64,000 nucleotides of DNA from Melieria omissa (Eukaryota > Arthropoda > Insecta > Diptera > Ulidiidae): positions 12,176,701-12,240,700 of the forward strand of contig OZ020269.1 in NCBI GenBank assembly GCA_963971225.1, read 5' to 3'. Below are positions 24,719-37,815 of this stretch, in pieces; position 1 is the stretch's first letter, and the number at the start of each line of letters is the position of its first letter. The translations under genes were made by a program, and so were the position numbers. The notes under the pieces are model-generated. The model searched no databases and had not been told where the DNA came from. It saw only the letters and a program-made list of their open reading frames with translations.

Positions 24719-25395
24719 GGGGCTCAAAGTGTCCCGATTTTACATACGAAACCCATGTAGGCTTACATTTTAGATATATGATATGTTCACCACTTTGATT
24801 TAAAATACCATGGGGAACTTTTTTGTGAAACATTTTAACCCTCTATCTCCTATGTGTATGGGTCAATTTGACCCTCATATCATAAAATTCCAAAAATGTC
24901 CTTTGAAACAGGACTTTTAAGGAAGAAATGTACCACAAAAATAATGACCATAAATTTCTACTATAAGTGCCTGAATACACTAAAGCTTAAAATTGAACTT
25001 AAACGTCAGAAATAAGTCGAAACTGAAGTGGACTTTTGCAAAGGGGCTCAAAGTTTACCGCTTTTTGTGCATTTTTATGGTGAATTGGCACACGAAACCC
25101 ATGTAAGCTTACATTTTAGATATATGATGTATTCAGCAATTTAATGTAAAATACTACGAGGAAATTTTTTGTGCAACACTTTAACCCTCTATCTCCTATG
25201 TGTACAGGTCAAATTGACCCTCATATCTTAAAATGCCAAAAATGTCCTTTGAAACAGGACTTTTAAGGAAGAAATGTACCACAAAAATAATGACCATAAA
25301 ATTTTACTATAAGTGCCTGAATATACCCAAGCTCAAAATTTAACTTAAACGCCAGAAATAAGTCAAAACTGAAGTGGACTTTTGCAATTTTGTTG
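24719..25395 (+). repeat. Repeat family B: two tandem ~344-bp copies
   Basis: Each unit has ggggctcaaagt, gaaacccatgta-gcttacattttag, ttaaccctctatctcctatg, then a near-palindrome gggtcaatttgaccc, then tcctttgaaacaggactttt and gaagtggacttttgca. The matching phrases are 344 bp apart (24848 and 25192). A third copy lies at 52350-52730. No ORF of note. Confidence 0.85.
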
Positions 25396-26571
25396 TCAGA
25401 GATTTTGTGACATGTTGTTCCTCAAGTAAGTAGTTTTACTTACTAACTGGTCTCATTAAAGTTTCATTGAAATTTTTTACCAAAAACTACACCTCTAACA
25501 TTCAATGGCACCACAGTCCAACTAACTAGAATGGATTCTATTCTAAAACCTCCCAAAGTTGAAAATGAGCTGAAAATTTCAATTACAGTCAATTACTATT
25601 AATTAACTAATTTCAATTACTTTCAACTACTTTCATATAAAATCACTTGTCATCACAAGAAGCAAGAAACTGCCAAAACCATTCAACTGATTTACACACA
25701 ATTAAATTCAAATGACGCTTATTTCTGTCACGCGATTTCTTCTTGCTCGCATCAATTTGAGTCAATTGAATTTTCCTAATGCAAACAGCCATTGACCAAT
25801 TTTTCAGCATATGGACGTAATGAATCGCACACAAGTAACGATATCATTAACACTCTCAACACTCATTACTCATTACTCACTCATACATACACACACACAA
25901 ACTTAAAACGAAACACTAAAATTTCGCTCGACCAGAGTGAACAATGAATAGAGGCCGCATTGTTTTTGGCGCACAAGCAAAGCACATAAAGTGCCTTGTC
26001 ATGTCCGCTATGCCACGCCAAATCTCTATGTGTATTTGTGTGTGTGTCGATTGTTGCATGAATGTGTGTTTGCGTGTTTATTTGCGAAGCCCTACAACAG
26101 TTGTCGTTTATAATTCATTTGAACACAACACAACACAACGTCCCGACGGCAATGGTAGCAATGAATCGGAAAAGCAAAATAAATGCAATCATATTGTTTA
26201 ATTAATTAGTCGTAAACGTTAAATTGAGCGTGTGTTCAAATTTTAATGAACACTTACATAAAGCACGCACACACACCTACGCAGATATTCACGTAATAAA
26301 ATCAAGCAAGCAGAGCACAACGCATAAAATACAAACACCCACACACACACACACGTGAGCACATAAGGAAAATCTCTACATGTATGTATGTATGTGTGAA
26401 GTATGATGGAAATACTGCTGGCGCACCAGCTGCTGCCCACCGCAAATGATGTGTGAGCATATTTTTTCGTTTTTTTTTTTGCTGAAAAACCGCAACTCGT
26501 AAAAATCATTTTTCATATTTTCACCTTTGACTCGTGAAAGCAGTAAAGGCGCTGTTAATGCTGTAATGCAT

Positions 26572-26599
26572 TGTGTATGTGTGTGTGTGTGTGTGTGTG
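26572..26599 (+). repeat. GT microsatellite
   Basis: Near-perfect run of about 14 GT units. Its reverse complement supplies the His-Thr repeat in a minus-strand chance frame. Confidence 0.9.
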
Positions 26600-27045
26600 A
26601 GGGTAACCATGAAAATTTGATCTCGGTCAATTGCTGTCATTGATTTTCGTACTATCAGAGATTATAAATTATATCGTTGTATGATGTTTTTTCTTGGTCA
26701 TCTTAAACAATGAATTGAATTTTTGGAGCAAAATTAAAAAGAAATGCGCAAGAACTGAGGTCATAGGTCAGTAAATGTGAAAGTTTGACTCATAAACGGC
26801 AAAGGGAGAGTTGGTATATTTCCCAAAGAACTTAAGCGGTCTTATAGATGTTCATCTAGAAGGATACGTCAGGGTATAATAAGTATAAAAGCTGAGAGTG
26901 ATTCATGCCTGAATGAACTTATTTACCTAAACTTGTCTAAAGCGTTGATTTTTATTCGCTTCATTGATTTTGTATTTTTTTATTATTCAAAATTGAAAAT
27001 AAATATAAAATAAATAAATAAAAATAAAAATAAATTTGAATTTTT

Positions 27046-27530
27046 TTACTTCATTAGAATTGAAGCTTCCGCTTTTTTTAATAACCTTTGAACCGGTAAA
27101 GTTAGCGTAATGAAATTTTGACACGTAATCGAGGAGATTTTGGGTTTTAACATACTTTCATACATACAATTTTCAAGAAAATTCTATATAAATTTTCAAG
27201 GATATAAAAGATAAACATTTTCAAAGGACTTTTTTCATGTCCTTATTTTACAAATAAATACAAAATCAATTTTATTTAAATTCTTGAGTCTTTCTTTTAT
27301 CATTTGATATACATATCGCCATATTCTAACGAAGCTAAGTATTTTTTATAATTTTTTACTTTTTATCCCCTTCAAATATTTGAAGTCCTTTTAAAAGGAC
27401 AAAGGAAGTAGAAATGAAAAACTGAGTACGCAATACTATATTTGGTTTCTAGTTTCACACACATATGGTGAAACTAGACGCTAGATTAGACTAGATTTTT
27501 CCCGGTGTGAAAAATGCTGTCGCACGGTGT
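27046..27530 (+). repeat. Repeat family C, left arm
   Basis: Contains tacttcattagaattgaagc, aatgaaattttgacacgt, a tcaagaaaattctatataaa segment and a gatatacat-atcgccatat segment. The stretch ~27100-27330 recurs inverted at ~28660-28880, and the opening recurs directly at 28907. The text ttcccggtgtgaaaaatgct near 27500 recurs at about 29015. Related strings (cattgcgctcaattt, tttgatacccatattgtta) occur at 54640-54690 and, more diverged, 51000-51070. Confidence 0.65.
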
Positions 27531-27539
27531 CATCGGAAA

Positions 27540-28060
27540 TGATTGGCATGATTCATGCGCTGAATCAATTAAGTTACTTAGGTTCATTTTTATACAAAGC
27601 AGACAGTAAATTCAGTGTATACATCTCAACAAAAGAACTGAATGTGACTTGCAGACTCAGAACAATGATGAGATGGATCCGTATAGTTAAGCAGAAGCGT
27701 TAAGACTGAGTCACGCAATGGATAATTCACTGCATCATATTCTCGATAGAACTCAATGTGACTTGCAGATTTGCATCTATGAAGATTCGTGTCGAAATAA
27801 TAAACAAAATTATTAGAATGACTCATGCGCTAAATCAATTTAGTTACTTAGGTTAATTCTTATACAAACCAGACGGTAACTCAATGTTTGTATCTTTCCA
27901 AAAGATTTGAATTTGACTTGCAGATTTGCATCTATTAGGAGTAGTATCGATATAATCATCAAAAATGTTTGGAATGACTCAATCACTAAATCAATTCATT
28001 GACTGCAAGTTGACTAGAAATTATTCTCATACAATCTATTCAAAAATTCAGTGCAAGCAA
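27540..28060 (+). repeat. Diverged tandem array of ATGACTCATGCGC units
   Basis: Phrases gattcatgcgctgaatcaat, agttacttaggttcattt, tatacaaagcagac and tgacttgcagacttgc-like strings repeat near 27550, 27817 and 27975. About three irregular units. Confidence 0.65.
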
Positions 28061-28639
28061 CAGCAGGCACTGGACTCCAAACTGGTTCTGGAATGCATTC
28101 ATAAACTCAACAGATGACTCTATGGGTTAGAGGAAGTATTGCGATAGATCCAAATCATCATCAGCTAATGAATGAAATATAATTTTAATTTGAATTTACT
28201 TTACTTTGATAGACCTTTGTATGATGAAGAAAGATGAGTTGAACCAAAGTTGTTTAGTAATATGAACTTTTAGAACCGAAAATGAATTCCTTGGGACTCG
28301 AACCTATGGTTGAATTGACACAATCAAATCTGAATAAATCAGAGAGTAATCACCTTCTTGGGCAGATATGTATACTTGCTGAAGATTTGGAAGACAATGA
28401 GATTAAAGCCTCAAGCATCAAGAAAAGTGGATTGGGACTGTCAACTGTAATCTGAATTGGCTTTAAAGAAGCTATTAGACGCTAAAGCCAAAAAAGGTTG
28501 GATGGTCTTATATCGTGACAGAGATACGAATTTTATATATAACAAAAACACAGTTAATTTCAAACAAAAAATCAAAAACAAGAACTCGAGAAATTTTGTA
28601 CTATCATGAGTGGTAGAAATCTGTCCAAATTTTGAAGGG

Positions 28640-29060
28640 TATAAAAAAATATATAAAAAATACTTCAACTCGTTAAAATATGGCGACATGTATATCAAAG
28701 GAAAGAGGAAAGGCTCAAGAATTTAAATAAAATTGATCTTTTATTTATTTGTAGAAAAAAGACATGAAAAAGGTCCTTTGCAAATGTTAACCCTTTATAT
28801 TCTTGAAAATTTATATAGAATTTTCTTGAAAAGTAAGTATATTAAAACCCAAAATCTCGTTGATCACGTGTCAAAATTTCATTATTCTCGCTTCAGAATT
28901 TTTGTACTTCATTAGAATTGAAGCTTTTTTTAATAACTTACTATAATCAATAAACTTAAAGTAATGAAATTTTGACACGTGATAAAGGAGATTTTGTCTC
29001 TGGTTGTCCCTGGATTATTCCCGGTCTGAAAAATGCTGTCGGATGGTGTTAGGGTGTGTA
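28640..29060. repeat. Repeat family C, right arms
   Basis: Positions 28640-28880 are the inverted counterpart of ~27100-27340. Positions 28907-29040 are a direct copy of 27046-27130 plus the cccggtctgaaaaatgctgt segment. The pair encloses the ~1.1-kb interior, giving an inverted-repeat layout like a composite or foldback insertion. Confidence 0.6.
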
Positions 29061-29849
29061 TGCCTTACCTACTTTTCATACAATTTTACTTAAACTTCTT
29101 GAATAACTTTAAATTTATTGAACTGTTCAGACTCAACTTTGGCCGATAAAACAAACGTTTTTAAAGTTTAAACTTTAAATAGCCAAACTTCAGACAAAAA
29201 TATTTGAAATATTTATCTAAGATATGCTCCAGCCATGCAAACAGCTTTCAAATTTATGAAAACACCCAGTTGACATGTGGCTAAAGCATTTTTGCTTTTT
29301 CGTTTGGAATAATCTATGAAAAATGTTCAACAGTTATGCGTCGGAAACGCTTTGGACAGTTGCAAAAAAAATAAATATGAAATGCACAGAGAAGAGAAAG
29401 AAAATGAAAAATGAAATAAAAATAAAAATATATATTTTTATATTTTACTTTTTTATATGAATTCTAAAAATTGTTTGTTTACACCAGTTCCGGATAAACA
29501 AACAAGCGAGAAAGGTTGCTGCATTAATCAAAGCAGCGCAACGTCCGCTTAGATTGTCCAACCGGACTGATGATGTTTTCTTGGGGCTTACGCCAACAAT
29601 TTTGTGCTGTCTAAATTTTAAAGTAAAAGTTAAATGAAATTCCGAACATTCGTGCATACATTTTTGATGTTGAACCGAAATGACCAAATAATGGCTGCAA
29701 CATTAGCACAGAAACTGACGAATAACTCACATATTCGAAAGATGGCATTGAATTACTTAACTTTGATCTCAAGTGGTGTGAACATTTTTCTTCAAGAGAT
29801 CGAATATGGTAGCAAAATTTTTTAGTGTTTAATCGATTTAATATTTTTT

Positions 29850-30310
29850 TGCAGTTGTAAAGCCAAAGTCTGTTTCTTTAAGAGACCTGATAAAAAAATC
29901 TTGTGGTGTTGAACAGATTAAGTGATTTGAAGCTGTTTTGAGGCATTTGGTCCACAAATAAAATCATACGAGTCTATTACTTTGAGAGTTCTGATAGCAA
30001 AATTGTGTGAAGTTGAACTGTTTTAGCGGTTCAAAGCTATTTTAAGGCAAATGGTCCATAAATAAAATCATACGGGTTTATTTCTTTGAGATATCTGATA
30101 ACTAAATCTTGGGAAGTTGAGCTTTTTCAGCGGTTCCAAGCTGTTTTAAGGTAACTGGTCCTCAAATTAAGTGGTATGAGTCTATTTCTTTGAGAGATCT
30201 GAAACAAAATCTTGTGGTGTTACGCTATTTAACTGGTTTTAAGCTGATTTAAAGCAAATATTTATCTCTTGAACGATCCTAAGCAAACTCTTGTGGTCTT
30301 AGAAAGAAAT
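29850..30310 (+). repeat. Diverged tandem array, period ~110 bp
   Basis: About four to five units, each with tttctttgagagatctgata, aatcttgtggtgttgaac, a ggttcaaagctgttttaagg-like string and tggtccacaaataaaatc. Unit starts are near 29870, 29975, 30080, 30185 and 30260. Confidence 0.8.
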
Positions 30311-32569
30311 CCTCTTTAACTTGAGCCAAATCTTACCCAATTCCTACCTGGTGCAAAGGCCCGCACTCTTCCAACTTTTCTAATTATTCCTGTCCTCTAA
30401 ATATGTCCGACCACAGTTCAAGAATTCCGTCTCTCAGATGATACTTTCCCACTCACTCCAACGCAATATTACGCTATGGGTCTCTAAAAGGGATGTAAGG
30501 GGAAGCAAGCATTAGCGAAAACAGCTCACCAAACCCATCTTAGTGAAGTCTGCAACCATATTGCTGTCGCCTCCTTTACACAATAGATGGCGCTATGAGC
30601 GATAGCTCACAACTTTGGAGGTGTCGCTCCTAAGCGGCAATAGGTGGCAGTCCCATCACTTAGGAATACCTGCGATAGGTCAATCACTAACACTGGCAGA
30701 ATTGCACAACCGATTAACGTAACTAACACAAGTCAATGTCTCGCAAAGCTCCATGCTCTCTCGAGAAGTAAACAAGGAAGAAAAAATATTCCAACATTTT
30801 GGCATCATTACTGGATTCTTTCTATTTTTAAGCTTCAAGTTCCATGACAGTTTCAAATAATATGTAATGATCTTTCTCTAGGAGAGTATTTGGCTGTCAG
30901 TGATTTTGTAATACCTGCTTAGAGGCCGCCTGACGAAATGAACTTTGTCTACTGTTGAGTATAAATTCAAACTTACAACCATCTATCATACTGAAAATTT
31001 TGCTCACTTGGAGTTCACTTGAACTTTTTGAATGTACTCCCCTTTTATTATATTTTTTCTATTTTATTCTATTTATAAACAAATCAAATCAGTCACCAAG
31101 CGACAGGCGAACGAGCAAGACGCTCATTAAAATACAAAATACAGGCAAAATAAATAAATAATAAAAGCAAATCGTGCGCTGCCACTCAAAGGAAGTACGG
31201 AACATCCGTTCTCTGTGAGAGGCAGAAGAAGTTATTTAAAAAAGTTATTTATTTGCTTTCTGAACAAAAAACAATGTCTTTCAATGTCTGTGAAGTCTCT
31301 TTTTCTCTCTGGTATAACAGAAGTTAAATAGTTCTATCAGAAACCTTAAAAACAGACCAACTTCTACTATGAGGTCTGTGCCCCAAAACAAAACATTTTT
31401 TGTTTTAAAACATTTGTCTTGTTTCAAAAACCATACATGTTTACAATTTCTACCTTAGCGCCCTTACTCGCCTTGAAAATGTTCTGAAATGAAATTAAAC
31501 TGCCAAACAAAAAACAACAACTAATTACAGCATCGTCATACAAGCATAAATTAATCCTTTCAGCATCAGTTCGCATCAAAAATGATTAAAGCATATTAAA
31601 TGCTTTAATTATGTTTGGAATTTGCATTCCATCATTTATTAGTACTTCGAAACTTCAACTCTAGTGAACACTTAATCATTCATTACTACTCAATTTTTTT
31701 TTTTGCATGCCCAACGATTTATTAGCGCAATTTTTTGTCAGCGCTGCCCGCATGCACAGCGCTCGTGGAACGTTAATCAAAGCTAATTTATGCGCATGAA
31801 AATATTTAATTCATCTTGATTTATTAACGCTCGAATTAGACACTTGAACGCGCCACAGCACGTGGCATCACAAGCTGTCAATTAAGTGCCGTGACAGTTT
31901 AGCAACTCGTCAGTGCTGTTTCCAACCGAAAAAAAATAATCATAACAAAAGAAAATAACAAAAATGGCAAGCAATGGTAAAAACCATGGAAACAGGGGAT
32001 AAATTTAATGGAATAAAGAACCGTATTATATAAACAACAGCAGCAACAACAACATAAATAAAAATCAAATAAATAAAAATCGATTTGCATGACAGGCGTA
32101 AAAAATCGAATTGCATAAAGTTTTGTGAAAAAAAACAACAACACAACTCTCTGAAATCAAATTAAGACGGAAGCAATAAATTCAAATCAATGACAGTGTT
32201 GTCAAATTGAAGCTATTTTGCCATATTTTGTGGATGCAAAGGGAAAATATGTATTGAGCAGATATGCGTTATCGATGTATCGGTGTTTTTATTCACAAAA
32301 ACACGGGAACAAATTTATAGTTAATTTTTAATAATATTTTGCCGGAGGATTGAATAGCATTGTAGCAGAATTCCTAATTGGTTTCTTTTCGTTCTGACTG
32401 ACTATTTTTAGCAATTCATAGATTATTGATCTCGTTCCTATTAACTTAAGGTTAGATAGAGAAGTGTGTGTTGGTCGTAACTTCGATTCAATTTTTGTGA
32501 CTAATGGTCAATAGGTGTCGATGTATAGAAGTTGTTTGTGACTAAGACTGAGACATTCTCTCCTCTCTC

Positions 32570-33510
32570 CATAGGATGGAGAGCAGTCCAAGTTTAAAGT
32601 ACCGTCACTTCGACGCATAATTGTCCATGTTTTCTGTGACAAATGGGCCATAGATCAATTGTACACATTTATACATATATTGTACACAAATACTGATGGT
32701 CCAAGTGTCACCCTCTTCGATACATAGTTGTCCATGTTTTCTGTGACAAATGGTCCTTAGATTACTCTCTACGATGTATAGCTGACCAAATTTGTTATGA
32801 CATATGGTCTATGGGTTCATTTCTTAGATTTAGAGCTATCCAAGTTTTTGGTAACTAATGGTCCACATGTCACCCTCTTCGGCGCAGAGTTGTCCATGTT
32901 TTCTGTGACAAATGCTCTATAGACCACCCTCTACGATGTATAGCTGACCAAATTTGTTATGACATATGGTCTATGGGTTCATTTCTTAGATTTAGAGCTG
33001 TCCAAGTTTTTGGTATTTAATGGTCCACATGTTACTCTCTTCGAAGTTGTCCATGTTTTCTGTGACAAACGGGCCATAGATCACTCTCAGAGATATACAG
33101 TTTTCAACATTTTTTGTGACATATGGTCCATGGGTTCATCTCTTAGATTTAGATCTGTCCAAATTATATGTTTGTAACAAATGGTCCACATCTCACCCTC
33201 TTCACCACATAGTTGTTCATGTTTTTTGTGACAAATGGGCCATAGATAACTTTCTGCGATATATATTTTTTAAAATTTTTTGTGACACATGGTCCATGGA
33301 TTCATCTCTTGGATTTAGAACTATCCAAGTTTTTTGTAACAAATGGTCCACATCTCACCCTCTTCACCACATAGTTGTTCATGTTTTTTGTGACAAATGG
33401 GCCATAGATCACTGTCTGCGATGTATAGCTGTCCAAGTTTTTATGACATTATGGTCCAGAGGTCCATCTGCTGGATTTAGAGCTGTCCAAGGTTTTTGTA
33501 ACTAACGATC
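32570..33510 (+). repeat. Tandem array, period ~165 bp
   Basis: About six units with the phrases gtccatgttttctgtgacaa, gggccatagatcac, gatgtatagctg, tatggtctatgggttcat, gatttagagctgtccaag and tggtccacat, at roughly 160-170-bp steps (near 32625, 32729, 32893, 33048, 33206 and 33378). A 129-codon frame across it is a repeat artefact. Confidence 0.85.
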
Positions 33511-34919
33511 CAAATTTTCGACAGCTTTAATGATGTGTGAAACGACAGTCAAACGGCAGCAATTGCCGACAATTATGTGCATGCTATATTATAACAACAA
33601 CAATAATAATAACAACAATACAATCAGTAGCTCAGACGTAATATTTAACCACAACAACAACTGAAACACCAAACAAAGCATAAATTTCAATTCAATATGG
33701 CGGCCAATGTGGGTCATTAACATGCAGCCAGCTGTGCAGCATAAACTCAGCACTAAGCGGTATCCCTCAAACCACCCGCTTCCCCCTCAACGGGCCAACA
33801 AGTGGCGGCAATGTTTTTACGGCGGCAATGTTTTGTACGAATCCGTACGAATGGAATGAATGGCATCGCCGCTACAACGCCAACGTCGATTAATTCCAAA
33901 TTGACGTGTCGAACGGCACTCGACTTTTCACAATGCGTAGGCATTTTCACTGCGAGTGTGTGAGTGGCAGGTGGGTGAAAGGCGGGGAAACGGCCGCATG
34001 CCTGTTGCGCGACTTGGTTCTCTGCTGTGTTTCGCAGCGGCTGCGGCAAATGGAGTCAGCCAGGATTTACGGCGGCGACAATGCCTTCCATTCATTGTTT
34101 TGACTCAATTAGGCATTCATTACATTCATTTTTTTGCACGCGCATTTTTTACACCGACTGGCGCTCTTGAGCCACTTTAGTTAGTTGACTTGTTGTTGGT
34201 GTTTGTGTTGTTGTTTGGCTATTTTTCGACTGCCTTGTTTTCCCTCTATTATTTATATTTAATTTATTTGCATTTCTACATCTTCGATAGCTTCGGTAGC
34301 TGCGCCTATCGGCGTCTCTGTGTGTAATTTCGGCTTCAATGTATTTTCGTTGCCGCAAATGTTGGCCGCTCATTAAAGCATCCTATGCATAATTTAAGCC
34401 ACATAACCTTAGCAAAGCAACTGCTGTTGCTTCTTCAATTTTGTTTTTTATGGTTTTTATTTTCTTATTTTTTTCTTATTTATTCTTTGTGTTTTTCGGT
34501 GTGGAGTGGAGTGGCCCGAGACAAGTGAATGGCTTTCTTGGGAAAAGTATTATTTGTGCTTTAATACGAACGCTTTAGCGGCTTTGAGGCATCGGTGCGC
34601 CACACTCGACGACTGTCATTAACGACGCACGTGCGTGCAGCACACATGTGCCCGCTGCGTGTTGATTCATCATTTGAGCAACGCAACAACACAAGGACAC
34701 GCAATCCTCTCGCATTCAACAGCTGGTGCTGCGCATTTAAATATGCAAAACAGGCGCTCCGACGAAACCTTTTGACATTTTCCACACAAACAATCTCAAA
34801 TTATTTTCATATTTTTAATTGCATGTTTATAAAAAATTATAAAAATTATATTTATAAATTAAATTATTTTTATTCAGCTACAAAAATCCAAAATGGAAAA
34901 TTTAACACAAATTTTAAAT

Positions 34920-35610
34920 GTTAAGGAACACAACTTTATTTGGTTTATTTTATTTTCATTTCAAAATTATTTTAATTAAAATTTTTATTTTATTTTTTAT
35001 TAATTATTTTTTTTGTACGTATTACATAAGTATTTATTTTTATTGAGCTATAAAAACCAAAAATTGAAAATTTAACACAAAATTTAAATATTGTGACACA
35101 ATCTTATTTTGGTTTCAAATTTTTTTATTTTTAAATTATTTTAATTTTTTTCATTTATTTTAAATTTGTTTCAAATGTTTTTTTTTATTTTTTAATAATT
35201 TTTTGTTACGTTAATATTAAGTGACACAATTCTTTGGTTTCAAATATTTTCGTTTTTAAATTATATTATTTTTTAAATTTTTATTTTTATTTTTTTCAAT
35301 TTAAACGTTTTTTTATTTTTTTTTATTTTTAAATTATGTAATTTTTTTTTTTTAATTTATTTCAATTTTAAAATTTTTTTTTTAATTTTGAGTTTTTGAA
35401 TTTGAATGAATTTATTTTTTTCTAATTTTGGAAATTTTTTTACATTGTATTTTAATTTTTTTTTAATTTATTTCAGTTATAAAGTTTTTAAATTTTTTTT
35501 TAATTTTAAAATTATTTTATATTTTGTATTTGTTTTTTTTTTATTTTTTTTTATTTTTTTTCAATTTTTACTTTTTTTTATTTTTATCAATTATTTGTTT
35601 AGCTACAAAG
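34920..35610. repeat. T-rich low-complexity stretch
   Basis: Runs of T with ATT/TTTA words, including a twice-seen phrase near 34878 and 35046 (attcagcta/attgagcta then caaaaatcc-like). It lies immediately left of the transposon nest. Confidence 0.8.
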
Positions 35611-36110
35611 TGTGATCAACGGGTCACAATATGGCCTATGTGAGTTCTTTAACCCTTTCAATACTGCGGGGATATATAGGGTTTTCCAACAAAAGGTGTT
35701 ATTTTGAATCACCCGGTATTTCGGTAGCTGTCACTTTTGAAGCTTTTATTCTTTGACATTTGACAAGTAGAAACTACGCCATTATTAAAATTGGAACGAC
35801 ACACGCTTCAACAACGCATTGAAATTATTAAAATTCACTACAAAAATGGTGAAAATCTTGCAGTCACAGTTCGCAAAACTAAAGCATTTTTGGGTTGTCG
35901 TGAAGCACTTGTCGGACCTCAATATAGAAATTGGTGGAAAAATGCGAGCTCGGAAAACCCAAGAGTTATTGTTGAGAAGCCTCTTCATCCTCAACGTGTG
36001 ACTGTTTGGTGCGGTTTATGATCCGGCGGAGTCATTGGACCTTACTTTTTCGAAAATGAGGTTGGATCAACAGTTACGGTGAATGGAGTGCGCTATCGAG
36101 AGATGATTAA

Positions 36111-37815
36111 CCCTACGGTCCATAACCAGCTGGATGAACGGGAGTCCATAACCAGGGTACCCGGGTACCTAGTGCAGTTTTTTCGTTTATATTCAAATAA
36201 AATAATATATATCTGCAGAGATTATTAGAAACGCTTAGTTTTTACATCTGAACTGTACAAATTTCGTGTTTGTATGATAATACTGGTTTCTATAGGCATT
36301 TTGTACCTAACAGGCACACAAAAGTAAACAGAAATTGGTTTTATAAGGCTTGGTTTTTTGCTTGTTTTTGGTACCTGCTTGTGAATTGTTTGTGTTGTTA
36401 GGTAGCAAACGTTCAGCTACGCTAGAAAAAGAATAGATTTCAATGATTTCGTCATTATAAGTTGAACAGTTGAACAGTGAAGTTGACGAAAAATGAACCG
36501 CAAAATATAATTTTTAACTGAAAGACAATATCTGCGTTTGAGTGAAGAAGCCAGAAGCAGATATATTGAGTCTTTACTTGATGATATGACTGAGAATGAC
36601 GACGCTTTAGTGCCAATTGAAGAAGAAGGAGAGGTATTTACTGGAGAAGTGCAAGACTCAGAGAGTGAAGACTGGGACAATGACAACGAAATTCCAGCCG
36701 CTATTGACACGCCAATGCAAATTGAGCAAGATGTATTTGAAGATGAAAGTGACAATGAAACTGATATGGTTGAAGAAAATGCACCAACATCAAGCACAAC
36801 AGAAAGTATGATTGCACGTGATGGTACTCAATGGCAACCAACACCACCTGTAAGGAGTCACAACATCAGTAGAACTCGCAGTGGTCCATTACGAATGACG
36901 GAAAGTATGAAGTATGACTGGTATGAAAGGCTTCAAGAGTTAATTTTACAATAGAAATGGTCGATATAATCGTGCGTCATACCAACAAAAAAGCCAATTC
37001 AACTTATGATGCCGTTTGTCGTTTTTCTACAATATGCTCGATGTTAGTGCTTTCGCGGCATACACTATATTTTATGAGAATACCACAACTGTTCCATATC
37101 AAACAACACGGAGAAAACGCGTTTTGCGTAAACTTGCTGAAGATTTGTGTGCGCCAATAATAGAAGAAAGAGTAACCAATCCAAAATAGCAATTGAGAGC
37201 TTTTTGGGAAGACCAGTGGAGACGGTAACCTTTACCGAGCAGCCATCTACTTCTACGGCCGCTTCTACTGATGGCAGGAAGCCAATAAAAGGAAGCTGTT
37301 ATTTGTGCGCTTCTTTGCCAGATAAAAGGAGAAGAAAGACGAGAAAAGTCGACAGCGTTTGCAAGAAACCAGTTTGCGATCAACATACTAAAACAATATC
37401 AAAATGTTTTCCATGTTTCAACAATGACTCAACATTTGACATCATATATTAGAAATAAGTTAAAATGAATAAAATATAAATAATTCAACTAAGAAACAAT
37501 TACATTTCATATTTTACACATCAATAAACATTATGAAACAAAATAAAAATAAAACAAACGTTTTTTCTTTGAAATATAAGGTAATTTGCACTAAGGTACC
37601 CGGGTACCCTGGTCATGGACCCCTGTATGCAAAAACATTAAACTCATTTTTTGGTTAATATATTTAACCAAATTTGATAAACTTTTTCCTAGTCTCTAAG
37701 TTTAGCCGAAATGTCTGATGATCTGGAGTTTCATGTTAATATCTTCAATATTATAGGAACAGCAGCACTTTAAAGTTCAAATTGTTACCCAGGTACCCGG
37801 TTATGGACCGTAGGG
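36111..37815 (+). mobile_element. piggyBac-like element nested in the DD41D element
   Basis: TTAA duplications at 36107-36110 and 37816-37819 flank inverted ends CCCTACGGTCCATAACC and its complement. Inside each end are extra copies of the GTCCATAACC motif and the perfect palindrome GGTACCCGGGTACC (36156-36169 and 37595-37608), with a shorter version near 37792. They look like the subterminal transposase-binding repeats known in piggyBac elements. The coding region is internally deleted. Confidence 0.88.
36493..37452 (+). pseudogene. Internally deleted piggyBac transposase
   Basis: The frame opens MNRKI then hits a TAA (36508-36510), and continues LSEEARSRYIESLLDDMTEN with the acidic, low-complexity N terminus usual for piggyBac transposases, ending at a TAG near 36952. 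The next recognisable pieces are FFYNMLDVSAFAAY and RRKRVLRKLAEDLCAP, from the end of the catalytic domain, in other frames. Then 37147-37452 carries IAIESFLGRPVE and a Cys/His-rich C-terminal domain (CYLC, CKKPVCDQH, CFPC). The catalytic core with the DDD residues is missing. It is dead, and the element can only have moved with help in trans. Confidence 0.82.

Noticed and set aside
33116..33505. 129-codon frame with internal repeats
   Set aside because: It spans about two units of the ~165-bp tandem array and repeats with it.
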